Source of the DNA: an uncultured Flavobacteriales bacterium
Lineage (GTDB): Bacteria; Bacteroidota; Bacteroidia; Flavobacteriales_D; Parvicellaceae
NCBI GenBank assembly: GCA_943787725.1
Contig: CALSNM010000007.1
Span: 186,001-250,000, forward strand
Reading direction: 5' to 3'
Length of the DNA: 64,000 nucleotides
Shown in pieces: positions 8,441-16,607 of this stretch (its first letter is position 1; each line of letters opens with the position of its first letter). Made by a program: the position numbers and the translations under genes. A model generated the notes under the pieces. The model ran no database searches and was not told the DNA's origin. It saw nothing but the letters and a program-made list of their open reading frames with translations.

Positions 8441-10771
8441 ATGGAGTATTTGAAAGAATTGAATGAAGCACAGAGAGTTGCCACCACGCATTTACAGGGG
8501 CCTTTAATGGTTATTGCGGGTGCAGGATCTGGAAAAACGAGGGTTTTAACCTATCGAATAGCTCATTTAATAGATAATGGAGTTGATCCATTTAATATTC
8601 TGGCACTTACTTTCACCAATAAAGCTGCCAAGGAAATGAAAGAACGTATTTCCACAATTATTGGTGCTGATAGTGGAAGGAGCATCTGGATGGGAACATT
8701 CCACTCTGTTTTTGCAAGAATACTAAGAGTTGAAAGTGAAAAGATTGGATATCCAAATAACTTTACAATTTACGACACGCAGGACACAAAAAGTTTAATA
8801 AAGACCATCGTTAAAGAACTTGGTTTGGACGACAAGCTTTATAAACCAGGTATTGTTTATTCTAGAATCTCGTCGGCAAAAAACAACCTTATTTCTGCTC
8901 GTGCTTACATGGATGACACAAGTATTATGGCTGATGACAGATCTACCGGAAGACCGCGATTGCATGAAGTATACATTGAATATGAAAAAAGATGTTTCAA
9001 AGCCCATGCAATGGATTTTGACGATCTGCTTTTTAAAACAAATATTTTACTTAAAAATTACCCGGATGTTTTATTAAAATATCAAGAGAAATTCAAATAC
9101 GTTTTAGTGGACGAATACCAAGATACTAATTATTCACAATATTTAATTGTAAAAAGATTAGCAGCAAGACATGAAAACATCTGTGTAGTTGGAGATGATG
9201 CTCAGAGCATCTATGCATTCAGGGGTGCCAATATTCAAAACATATTAAATTTTAAAAAAGACTATCCTGATTATACTTTATACAAATTGGAACAAAACTA
9301 TCGTTCTACAAAAGTAATTGTGGACGCCGCAAATAGTATAATATCTAACAACAAAAACCAGATAAAGAAAAATGTCTGGACTTCTAATAGTGAAGGAGAA
9401 AAAGTAAAGGTCTTAAAAACCTATTCAGATAATGAAGAAGGAAAATTAATCTCAAATGACATTTTTGACATAAAAAGCAACGAGCAAGCTTTAAACTCTG
9501 ATTTCGCTATTCTGTATAGAACAAATGCTCAGTCCCGTTCCTTCGAGGAATCTTTAAGAAAACTTAATATTCCTTATAGAATTTTTGGTGGGTTATCTTT
9601 TTATCAGCGAAAAGAAATCAAAGATACATTGGCATACTTCCGATTAACTGCGAATCATAACGATGAAGAAGCTTTAAAGAGAGTAATCAATTACCCCAAA
9701 AGAGGGATTGGTCTTACAACAATTGACAAAGCTAGAATTTGCGCTAACGAAAATGACAAAAGCCTATGGGAGGTTTTGGAAAATCCTGTTCAAAATGGGC
9801 TGAGATTAAATACCGGAACTCAAAATAAAATAGGGGAATTTGTCACTATGATAAAAAGTTTTGCTACCAAAATATCCACAGAGTCTGCTTTTGATTTATG
9901 TAACGAGATAGCAGTAAATAGCGGAATACTCAAGGAACTTTACACTGACAAAACTCCTGAGGGAGTAGCTAAATATGATAATATTCAGGAGTTGTTAAAT
10001 GGTATAAAAGGGTTTGTTGAAACGCAGAAAACAAGTGAAGAACAAATTGTAACACTTCCGGATTTTCTAATAGACGTAGCCTTACTTACTGATGCCGACA
10101 ATGACGACCCTGATGATAAAAACAAAATAAGTCTAATGACTGTTCACGCTGCAAAAGGGCTTGAATTCCAATATGTTTACGTTGTGGGATTAGAGGAAAA
10201 CTTATTCCCATCTCAAATGGCATTAAACACCCGATCGGAACTGGAAGAGGAGAGAAGATTGTTTTACGTTGCCATAACGCGAGCCAAGAAAAAAGCAACT
10301 TTATCATTTGCTACAAGCCGCTACCGATGGGGACAGTTGGTTCAATGTGAAATGAGCCGTTTCATCGAGGAAGTTGACAGTAAGTTTCTCAATATGGAGC
10401 GGGTATTTTCAAGAAATGAAGAAAAGAATGACTTGCCTTTTGGAATGCCAGCAAACAACGGTTCTGGGTTTACTTCAAAAAAAGGAACTAGTGCATATAC
10501 AACGAAGAAAGCTATCCCCACAATAACTACTTCCAGCACATATAATAAGAAAAACTTAAAGCGTATTGAAAGCGTTGAAAATAAAGAAGGATCAGAAGTA
10601 GATGTAAAAAGAATTGTAGTTGGAGCAAAAGTATCTCATGAAAGATTTGGAAAAGGAAAAGTAATAAATATTGAAGGAACTCCTCCAAATGTCAAAGCAA
10701 CTGTTTTCTTCCCTGAGAAAGGGCAAAAACAACTTTTACTTAAATATGCAAAACTCAATGTAATCGGATAA
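8441..10771 (+). CDS. uvrD: UvrD/PcrA-type ATP-dependent DNA helicase
   Basis: A 776-residue superfamily 1A 3'-5' DNA helicase used in repair and replication-fork rescue. All motifs are present in order: Walker A AGAGSGKT (residues 26-33), Ia ALTFTNKAAKEM, II DEYQDT (224-229), III VGDDAQSIYAFRGA, IV LEQNYRST, V LMTVHAAKGLEF and VI EEERRLFYVAITRAKKK. The C-terminal 55 residues (VGAKVSHERFGKGKVINIEG) form the Tudor-like RNA polymerase-binding domain typical of PcrA/UvrD, preceded by a low-complexity Ser/Thr/Lys linker. The start ATG lies directly behind a good -7 box. It is transcribed divergently from the TMTC-like gene. Confidence 0.95.
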   Translation: MEYLKELNEAQRVATTHLQGPLMVIAGAGSGKTRVLTYRIAHLIDNGVDPFNILALTFTNKAAKEMKERISTIIGADSGRSIWMGTFHSVFARILRVESEKIGYPNNFTIYDTQDTKSLIKTIVKELGLDDKLYKPGIVYSRISSAKNNLISARAYMDDTSIMADDRSTGRPRLHEVYIEYEKRCFKAHAMDFDDLLFKTNILLKNYPDVLLKYQEKFKYVLVDEYQDTNYSQYLIVKRLAARHENICVVGDDAQSIYAFRGANIQNILNFKKDYPDYTLYKLEQNYRSTKVIVDAANSIISNNKNQIKKNVWTSNSEGEKVKVLKTYSDNEEGKLISNDIFDIKSNEQALNSDFAILYRTNAQSRSFEESLRKLNIPYRIFGGLSFYQRKEIKDTLAYFRLTANHNDEEALKRVINYPKRGIGLTTIDKARICANENDKSLWEVLENPVQNGLRLNTGTQNKIGEFVTMIKSFATKISTESAFDLCNEIAVNSGILKELYTDKTPEGVAKYDNIQELLNGIKGFVETQKTSEEQIVTLPDFLIDVALLTDADNDDPDDKNKISLMTVHAAKGLEFQYVYVVGLEENLFPSQMALNTRSELEEERRLFYVAITRAKKKATLSFATSRYRWGQLVQCEMSRFIEEVDSKFLNMERVFSRNEEKNDLPFGMPANNGSGFTSKKGTSAYTTKKAIPTITTSSTYNKKNLKRIESVENKEGSEVDVKRIVVGAKVSHERFGKGKVINIEGTPPNVKATVFFPEKGQKQLLLKYAKLNVIG

Positions 10772-10871
10772 ATGTTAACAGAATTTCCGCAAATGAAATG
10801 AAAAATTGTTTTAAAGAGTAGTTTCATGAATCTCAGATAAATCAGCATTCTATATAGAATCATTCACCTGT

Positions 10872-10904
10872 TTTGGAGATTTAATAATATTATTACTACT
10901 TTTG
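10872..10904 (+). promoter_or_regulatory. Candidate promoter for DUF4290-murA
   Basis: TTTG at 10872-10875 and TACTTTTG at 10897-10904 are separated by 21 bases, a match to the Bacteroidota sigma-A promoter pattern TTTG-N(about 19-21)-TAnnTTTG. It predicts a leader of about 80 bases before the ATG at 10990. The leader holds an inverted repeat, AATTGTT at 10930-10936 with AACAATT at 10957-10963. Confidence 0.55.
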
Positions 10905-10989
10905 GAATCATCAAGTAGAAAGAAAGTATAATTGTTCCATTTTATTACCTATCGGAAACAATTTAAACAAAAGAACATTAATACAAATC

Positions 10990-11685
10990 ATGTTAGAAAC
11001 ATTAGAATTAGATTACAACACCAGTCGTGAAAAAATGATTATTCCAGAATACGGAAGAAACGTTCAAAACATGATTGATCACTGCGTTTCAATTACAGAC
11101 AAAGAAGAAAGAAATAAGTGTGCACAAGCAATCATCAAGGTTATGGGACAATTAAAACCTCAACTTAGAGATGTGGAAGACTTTACGCACAAACTATGGG
11201 CGCACCTATTCATCATGGCAGATTTTAAATTAGATGTTGATTCTCCTTACCCAATACCAAACAAAGAATCATTTAACTCAAAGCCAGAAAAAGTTGATTA
11301 TCCGCACAAAAAGATTAAATACGGCCATTACGGTAAAGTTTTAGAAGAAATGATTACTGCCGCAGTAAAATATCCGGAAGGAGATGAAAAAAAGTACTTA
11401 ACTATTCGCGTTGCAAACCTCTTAAAAACATCATACCTACTTTGGAACAGAGACACTGTAAACGACAACACCATTATTAAACAACTTGAAGAATTATCAA
11501 AAGGAAAACTAACGGTTGATATAACGGCATTGCAAGATACTGCTGAGATATTACGGGCCATGAAAAGTAAGACTGTTCCTAAAGATACTTCATTTTCAAA
11601 ATCAAAAAAATCAAATAACAATAGGTCGAAAAACAATAATAACAATAAAGGGAGGCACAAAAATCACAAAAGAAATAACCGATAA
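10990..11685 (+). CDS. DUF4290 family protein
   Basis: A 231-residue protein of the DUF4290 family, a conserved Bacteroidota protein of unknown function. The N-terminal signature MLETLELDYNTSREKMIIPE followed by YGRNVQNMIDHC is diagnostic. The first 160 residues are helical and soluble. The last 35 residues are an Asn/Lys/Arg-rich tail, probably disordered and possibly nucleic-acid-binding. It sits 15 bases before murA on the same strand; this pairing recurs in the phylum and suggests co-expression, but it does not reveal a function. Confidence 0.85.
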   Translation: MLETLELDYNTSREKMIIPEYGRNVQNMIDHCVSITDKEERNKCAQAIIKVMGQLKPQLRDVEDFTHKLWAHLFIMADFKLDVDSPYPIPNKESFNSKPEKVDYPHKKIKYGHYGKVLEEMITAAVKYPEGDEKKYLTIRVANLLKTSYLLWNRDTVNDNTIIKQLEELSKGKLTVDITALQDTAEILRAMKSKTVPKDTSFSKSKKSNNNRSKNNNNNKGRHKNHKRNNR

Positions 11686-11700
11686 AACGACGCTAAAAAA

Positions 11701-13006
11701 ATGGGAGCTTTTGAAATTCATGGAGGTAATAAGTTAAAAGGAAATTTAATTCCTCAGGGAGCTAAAAATGAAGCATTACAGGTAATAAACGCTGTACTTT
11801 TAACCCCTGAAAAAATCATTATTGATAATATCCCAGATATTATAGATGTTAATAAATTAATCAATTTATTAAAATCATTAGGAGTAAAAATTGAAAAACT
11901 AGACAAAGGAAAATACAGTTTTCAATCAGATGAAGTAGATGTTGACTTCATGATGACACAAGAATTTAAAGAAAAAGGGGGAGGTCTGAGAGGGTCTATA
12001 ATGGTTGTAGGTCCTTTATTAGCTAGATTTGGAAAAGGATATATACCGAAGCCAGGCGGAGATAAAATTGGAAGAAGGAGAATTGACACTCATTTCATTG
12101 GTTTTGAAAGACTTGGAGCTAATTTTAATTACGATGCAAAAACGAACTTCTACAAAGCCGAAGCTAAAAGATTAAAAGGCTGCTATATGCTTCTTGATGA
12201 GGCTTCTGTAACAGGGACAGCGAATATTATTATGGCTGCTGTTTTGGCTGAAGGAAAAACTACTATATACAACGCAGCATGCGAACCATATATCCAGCAA
12301 CTCTGTAAAATGCTAAATAGCATGGGAGCAAACATTAGCGGGTTAGGCTCTAACATGTTAAGCATTGATGGGGTTGAAAAACTTGGGGGGTTGCGAACAT
12401 CGAATTCTTCCTGACATGATTGAAATAGGCAGTTTCATAGGTTTAGCAGCAATGACTCAATCGGAAATTACGATTAAAGATGTTTCTTATGATAACTTAG
12501 GACAAATTCCTGGCGTTTTTAAGAAATTAGGAATTAAACTAGAAAGAAAAGGAGATGACATCTACATTCCTTCTCAAGATAATTATGAGATTGACTCGTA
12601 TATTGACGGTTCAATTTTAACCATTTCAGACGCACCATGGCCGGGATTTACACCTGATCTTTTAAGTATTATTTTAGTCGTTGCAACGCAGGCAAAGGGA
12701 AGTGTTTTAATACATCAAAAAATGTTTGAAAGCCGCTTATTTTTTACGGATAAATTAATCGACATGGGAGCACAAATTATTCTTTGTGATCCGCATAGAG
12801 CTAATGTCATTGGACTGAATCGAAAATCACCTCTTCGAGGAATAACTATGACGTCTCCCGATATAAGAGCCGGGGTATCCTTATTAATCGCAGCTTTATC
12901 AGCCGAAGGTAAAAGTGTAATAAAAAATATTGAACAAATTGATAGAGGTTATCAAGATATTGAATTACGATTGAACAATTTAGGAGCAGATATAAAAAGA
13001 ATTTGA
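11701..13006 (+). CDS. murA: UDP-N-acetylglucosamine 1-carboxyvinyltransferase MurA, Asp-type; frameshifted in this sequence
   Basis: MurA commits UDP-GlcNAc to peptidoglycan synthesis by adding enolpyruvate from PEP. The N-terminal [19 protein letters not shown] carries the catalytic-site Lys/Asn segment. The loop that holds the catalytic Cys in E. coli (Cys115) reads [15 protein letters not shown] here, with Asp121 in place of Cys. Cys-to-Asp MurA enzymes are known to be fosfomycin-insensitive. The frame breaks in the G6 run at 12385-12390; removing one G joins VEKLGG to [17 protein letters not shown] and restores a protein of about 434 residues, the normal MurA length. As this is an essential single-copy gene, an extra G from sequencing error is the likely cause. 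Confidence 0.9.
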
Positions 13007-13101
13007 AATCAATAACTTTTGTCTTATTATCCGAAGATATTTGGAATAATAATTGCTATGCTAAGGGCTGAATTCAATAAATCACATATAGTATAAATAC
13101 A

Positions 13102-13674
13102 ATGACACAATTTAAATTAATCATCATACTTGCACTTGTAGTGTTAACAGCTTCCAATTTTGCGTGGCCCCCTAAAAAGAAAAAAAGAAAAAAAAACAAA
13201 ACGCATATTTTAGCAAATCAGACCGGCACAAATATTGGAGATATTGCGCCTAATATTAAATTAAAAAGCCCTGACGGAAAGGAAATGAATCTATCTGATT
13301 TGCGTGGTCAGATAGTTTTGATTGACTTTTGGGCGTCTTGGTGCGGACCTTGTAGAAGAGAAAATCCAAATGTTGTAAAGGCCTATAACAAGTATAGCAA
13401 AGCTAGGTTTAAAAACGCCAAAGGATTCGAAATCTTCAGTGTTTCGTTAGACAAAAGTGTTGGGCCTTGGAAAAGCGCAATTGCAAAAGATGGATTAACA
13501 TGGAAGTACCATGTTAGTGATTTATTGTATTGGAACAGCAAAGCAGCAGCTTTATATCATGTAAACTCTATACCTATGAGTTTTTTAATTGATGAAAATG
13601 GTAAAATAATTGCAAAAAATTTAAGAGGTATTCAACTGCATCAAGCCTTAGATAAATTGGTTGAAAAACTATAG
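13102..13674 (+). CDS. TlpA-like thioredoxin-fold protein, secreted or membrane-anchored
   Basis: A 190-residue protein with an N-terminal hydrophobic segment (residues 4-20) followed by a highly basic stretch (KKKKRKK, residues 25-31). The thioredoxin fold begins at about residue 45 with the AhpC/TSA-Redoxin-like IGDIAPNIKLKSPDGKEMNL. The active site is WCGPC (CGPC at 81-84) and the cis-Pro loop is SIPMSF near residue 165. It is probably a periplasmic thiol-disulfide oxidoreductase of the TlpA/ResA group. The basic patch after the hydrophobic segment is unusual: it could hold the protein facing inward or act on a membrane surface. A strong terminator follows. Confidence 0.85.
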   Translation: MTQFKLIIILALVVLTASNFAWPPKKKKRKKNKTHILANQTGTNIGDIAPNIKLKSPDGKEMNLSDLRGQIVLIDFWASWCGPCRRENPNVVKAYNKYSKARFKNAKGFEIFSVSLDKSVGPWKSAIAKDGLTWKYHVSDLLYWNSKAAALYHVNSIPMSFLIDENGKIIAKNLRGIQLHQALDKLVEKL

Positions 13675-13698
13675 TCAATTAATTATTGACAACAATTA

Positions 13699-13727
13699 AA
13701 CCCCAGTTTATTTAACTGGGGTTTTTT
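13699..13727 (+). terminator. Rho-independent terminator after the TlpA-like gene
   Basis: A perfect 10-bp stem, AACCCCAGTT (13699-13708) with AACTGGGGTT (13714-13723), a 5-base loop, then a T-rich tail. It lies 25 bases after the TlpA-like stop codon. Confidence 0.85.
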
Positions 13728-13825
13728 ATACTCCAGAACTGACACATAGATCACTAAATCTGTCAATCTTAGCAGTAATCGCTGCAAGAAGCTCAATATT
13801 CTGCCACTTTGACCTAACATAATAA

Positions 13826-13841
13826 TTGGCACGTTTTTGAT
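13826..13841 (+). promoter_or_regulatory. Candidate sigma-54-like or heat-shock promoter of grpE-dnaJ
   Basis: TTGGCACG at 13826-13833 matches the sigma-54 -24 element exactly. The -12 side reads TTTTTGAT where the consensus expects TTGC, so the critical GC is missing. An upstream CTGCCACTTTGAC at 13801-13813 may be an operator. It sits 30-45 bases before the grpE ATG, the right place for a promoter of a chaperone operon. Match to RpoN is incomplete, so this is tentative. Confidence 0.3.
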
Positions 13842-13871
13842 AAATATGGTTTCCACTTAAAAGACTAAGGA

Positions 13872-14448
13872 ATGAGTAACAAAGAAAATACGGAGGAAAA
13901 CGTTGAAAACCAAGAGGAGATTAACAATGAAGTAGAAGCTAATGAAGAGGTTAATCCTGAGAAAGAAGAAGCAGAAATGGAAGAAGTTCCAGAACTTTCT
14001 GAGTTAGAACAAAAAGAAGCAGAAATTTCAGCAGCGAACGAAAAATTTCTTCGTCTATATTCTGAATTTGATAATTTTAGAAGAAGAACGGCAAAAGAAA
14101 AAATCACCCTTACTAAGACGGCTGGACAAGATATTATTAAAGATCTTCTTCCTGTATTAGACGATTTTCAAAGAGCTATTGAACAACAATGACAAAAGTG
14201 AAGACATCGAAGCAGTAAAAGAAGGCTTTAAATTGATACAGCATAAATTTTCTCATACCTTAGAAACAAAAGGGTTAAAATCTATGGATTCTTTGGGAGA
14301 AGTATTTGATGTTGACAAACATGAAGCTTTAACGCAAATACCAGCTCCTTCCAAGAAGAAAAAAGGAACTGTTTTAGATGTAATCGAACCAGGATATTTA
14401 TTAGGCGACAAAGTAATTCGATTTGCTAAAGTTGTTGTTGGAAACTAA
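13872..14448 (+). CDS. grpE: Nucleotide exchange factor GrpE; frameshifted in this sequence
   Basis: GrpE releases ADP from DnaK. The first 55 residues are very acidic (Glu/Asn-rich), as usual for the disordered N-terminus. The long helix follows, with [19 protein letters not shown] and [13 protein letters not shown]. The frame then ends at 14190 in QQ-stop, and the next frame continues exactly with [30 protein letters not shown] and the beta domain ending [10 protein letters not shown]. One inserted base within 14181-14190 explains the break. The restored protein has about 191 residues, normal for the family. The stop is 5 bases before the dnaJ ATG, so the two form an operon. Confidence 0.88.
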
Positions 14449-14453
14449 AACCC

Positions 14454-15554
14454 ATGAGTAAAAGAGATTATTACGACATACTAGGCCTTTCAAAAGGCGC
14501 CTCTGAAGGCGAGATTAAAAAAGCTTATCGAAAGATGGCAATCAAATTTCATCCAGATAAAAACCCGGATGACACAAGTGCAGAATCTAAATTTAAAGAG
14601 GCTGCAGAGGCTTATGAAGTTTTAGGAGATGTCCAAAAAAGACAACAATATGACCAATTCGGTCATGCTGGAATGGGCCAGCAAGGATTTGGCGGCGGTG
14701 GCATGAATATGGATGACATATTCTCACAATTTGGAGACATCTTTGGAGGTGGCGGCGGTTTCGGAGGAGGCAGAAGTAGAGGCCCTAGAAGAAGAAAAGG
14801 CTCTAATCTTCGTGTTAAATTGACATTAACGTTGGAAGAAATAGTAAACGGTGTAGAGAAAAAGATTAAAGTCAACAAAATGGTGAATGCCGAGGGTGTT
14901 GAATTCAATTCTTGTTCTACATGCGGTGGTTCTGGGCAAGTAACTAGAGTAACCAATACAATTTTAGGTGCCATGCAAACTGCATCAACTTGTCCAAGTT
15001 GTGGAGGAGCTGGTCAAACTGTTGGAAAAAGACCTCCTGGAGTGGATTCCAGTGGATTAGAAAAGAAACCTGTTGTTGTTCCAATTAACATTCCTGCCGG
15101 TGTTGAAGATGGCATGCAATTAAACATGCAAGGGAGTGGAAACGATGCTCCTGGAGGTGGAGTTCCAGGTGATTTAATAATTGTTATCACTGAAGAAGAG
15201 CATGACTCATTGTACAGAGATGGGAGCGACCTTCATTACGATTTACACATCAGCTTTATAGATGCGGCAATAGGCTCTCAAGTTGAAGTTCCTTTAGTGG
15301 ATGGAAAGGCAAAAATTAAAATTGCACCCGGAACACAAAGCGGAAAAATTCTGAGGCTAAGAAACAAAGGTATCCCTGAATTAAATGGTTACGGTAGAGG
15401 AGACATATTAATTAATGTGCTGGTTTGGACCCCTCAAAAACTAACCAAAGAAGAAAGGCAAACATTGGAGGAATTAAAGGAAAGTGAAAACTTTAACCCG
15501 ACACCTGGAAAGACCAAAAGCTTTTTTGACCGAATGAAAAACCCATTTGGTTAA
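14454..15554 (+). CDS. dnaJ: Chaperone DnaJ (Hsp40) with a two-repeat zinc-binding region
   Basis: A 366-residue co-chaperone that delivers clients to DnaK and stimulates its ATPase. The J domain occupies residues 4-70 with HPD at 33-35. A Gly/Phe-rich region follows (about 72-110). The Cys-rich domain has only two CxxCxGxG units, CSTCGGSG (Cys154, Cys157) and CPSCGGAG (Cys180, Cys183). The places of units 1 and 4 are taken by VNAEGVEF and [11 protein letters not shown]. The C-terminal substrate-binding domains are complete ([15 protein letters not shown]). As I recall, the same reduction occurs in other Flavobacteriia, so it looks like a lineage trait. The preserved pair would bind one zinc. 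Confidence 0.93.
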   Translation: MSKRDYYDILGLSKGASEGEIKKAYRKMAIKFHPDKNPDDTSAESKFKEAAEAYEVLGDVQKRQQYDQFGHAGMGQQGFGGGGMNMDDIFSQFGDIFGGGGGFGGGRSRGPRRRKGSNLRVKLTLTLEEIVNGVEKKIKVNKMVNAEGVEFNSCSTCGGSGQVTRVTNTILGAMQTASTCPSCGGAGQTVGKRPPGVDSSGLEKKPVVVPINIPAGVEDGMQLNMQGSGNDAPGGGVPGDLIIVITEEEHDSLYRDGSDLHYDLHISFIDAAIGSQVEVPLVDGKAKIKIAPGTQSGKILRLRNKGIPELNGYGRGDILINVLVWTPQKLTKEERQTLEELKESENFNPTPGKTKSFFDRMKNPFG

Positions 15555-15579
15555 ATTTATTATATATATCATACTATTG

Positions 15580-15605
15580 AAGGGGAATCTTGTATTCCCC
15601 TTTTT
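15580..15605 (+). terminator. Rho-independent terminator after dnaJ
   Basis: A 9-bp stem, AAGGGGAAT (15580-15588) with ATTCCCCTT (15594-15602), a 5-base loop, followed by T residues. It lies 26 bases after the dnaJ stop and ends the grpE-dnaJ operon. Confidence 0.85.
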
Positions 15606-15629
15606 ACATTTTTTTAGTAGATTTACTAC

Positions 15630-16607
15630 ATGACCAACGAAACACCTATTTTCGAAGCGAAAAACATTGTTAAAGAATACTCAGGACACCGAGCATTAGA
15701 CAACGTCAGCATCAAGGTTCCAAAACAAAGTATATTCGGCTTACTTGGGCCTAACGGAGCAGGAAAAACATCCTTAATTCGAATAATCAATCAAATTACT
15801 GCACCTGATTCAGGTGAAATACTGATTGACGGAAAGCCTTTGCAAAGAGAGCACGTTAGCCAGATAGGTTACCTTCCAGAAGAAAGGGGCTTATACAAAA
15901 AAATGAAAATTGGTGAACAAGCTATTTACTTAGCCCAATTAAAGGGTATGCCAAAGAAACAAGCGAAACAAGAATTGATGCTTTGGTTTAAAAAATTTGA
16001 AATTGACACTTGGTGGAGTAAGAAAGTTGAAGAACTTTCGAAAGGAATGGCTCAGAAAATCCAATTTATTACAACTGTAATTCATAGACCTAAATTGTTA
16101 ATTTTAGATGAACCTTTTAGTGGTTTCGATCCGATAAATACGAATTTGGTGAAGGAAGAAATCATGAAATTGAGGGATGAAGGAGCTACCATCATTTTGT
16201 CTACTCATAATATGGGTTCAGTTGAGGAAATATGCGATAACATTGCTCTCATTAATAATTCAAAAAAGATATTAGGCGGAAAAGTAAATGATGTAAAAGA
16301 ACAATTTTCTGAAGAAAAGTACATTATTGAATTTAAAGGTACAGGCGTTGCTTTTGCGAACGCTATCTGGGGAGGATGGGAAATGGTAAACAACGAGCAA
16401 CTAGGTAAAAATCATGCTAAAGCAACTATCAAACTAACAGGAGGAACTCAATTAAATGACTTTCTTAAAGGAATTATTAATGCTGTGGAAATTGAAAGCG
16501 TAAATAAAGTTATTCCTAGTATGAATGAAATATTTATTAGAGCAGTTGAAAACGAGTCTAACTCTAAAAAAGAAGTGACAAACGAAAACACAAATCAAGA
16601 TGGGTAA
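15630..16607 (+). CDS. ABC-2 type exporter ATP-binding protein (NatA-like)
   Basis: A 325-residue ATPase. Walker A is GPNGAGKT (residues 40-47), the Q-loop region is YLPEERGLYKKM, the signature is LSKGMAQ (136-142), Walker B is LLILDEP (156-162) and the H-loop is ILSTHN. The C-terminal 90 residues form the DUF4162-type extension seen in NatA-like subunits. It overlaps the following permease gene by 8 bases, so the two are translationally coupled and form one exporter. NatAB is a sodium exporter in Bacillus, but the substrate here cannot be assigned. It follows the dnaJ terminator and so has its own transcription start. Confidence 0.9.
   Translation: MTNETPIFEAKNIVKEYSGHRALDNVSIKVPKQSIFGLLGPNGAGKTSLIRIINQITAPDSGEILIDGKPLQREHVSQIGYLPEERGLYKKMKIGEQAIYLAQLKGMPKKQAKQELMLWFKKFEIDTWWSKKVEELSKGMAQKIQFITTVIHRPKLLILDEPFSGFDPINTNLVKEEIMKLRDEGATIILSTHNMGSVEEICDNIALINNSKKILGGKVNDVKEQFSEEKYIIEFKGTGVAFANAIWGGWEMVNNEQLGKNHAKATIKLTGGTQLNDFLKGIINAVEIESVNKVIPSMNEIFIRAVENESNSKKEVTNENTNQDG

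Noticed and set aside
13865..14107. 80-residue Ser-rich frame on the minus strand
   Set aside because: It is a shadow of the Glu-rich N-terminus of grpE on the other strand.
11701..14448. Programmed ribosomal frameshifting in murA and grpE
   Set aside because: The break sites share no slippery heptamer, stem or common pattern, and other genes in the window have breaks of both signs at unrelated contexts. Sequencing indels explain all of them.
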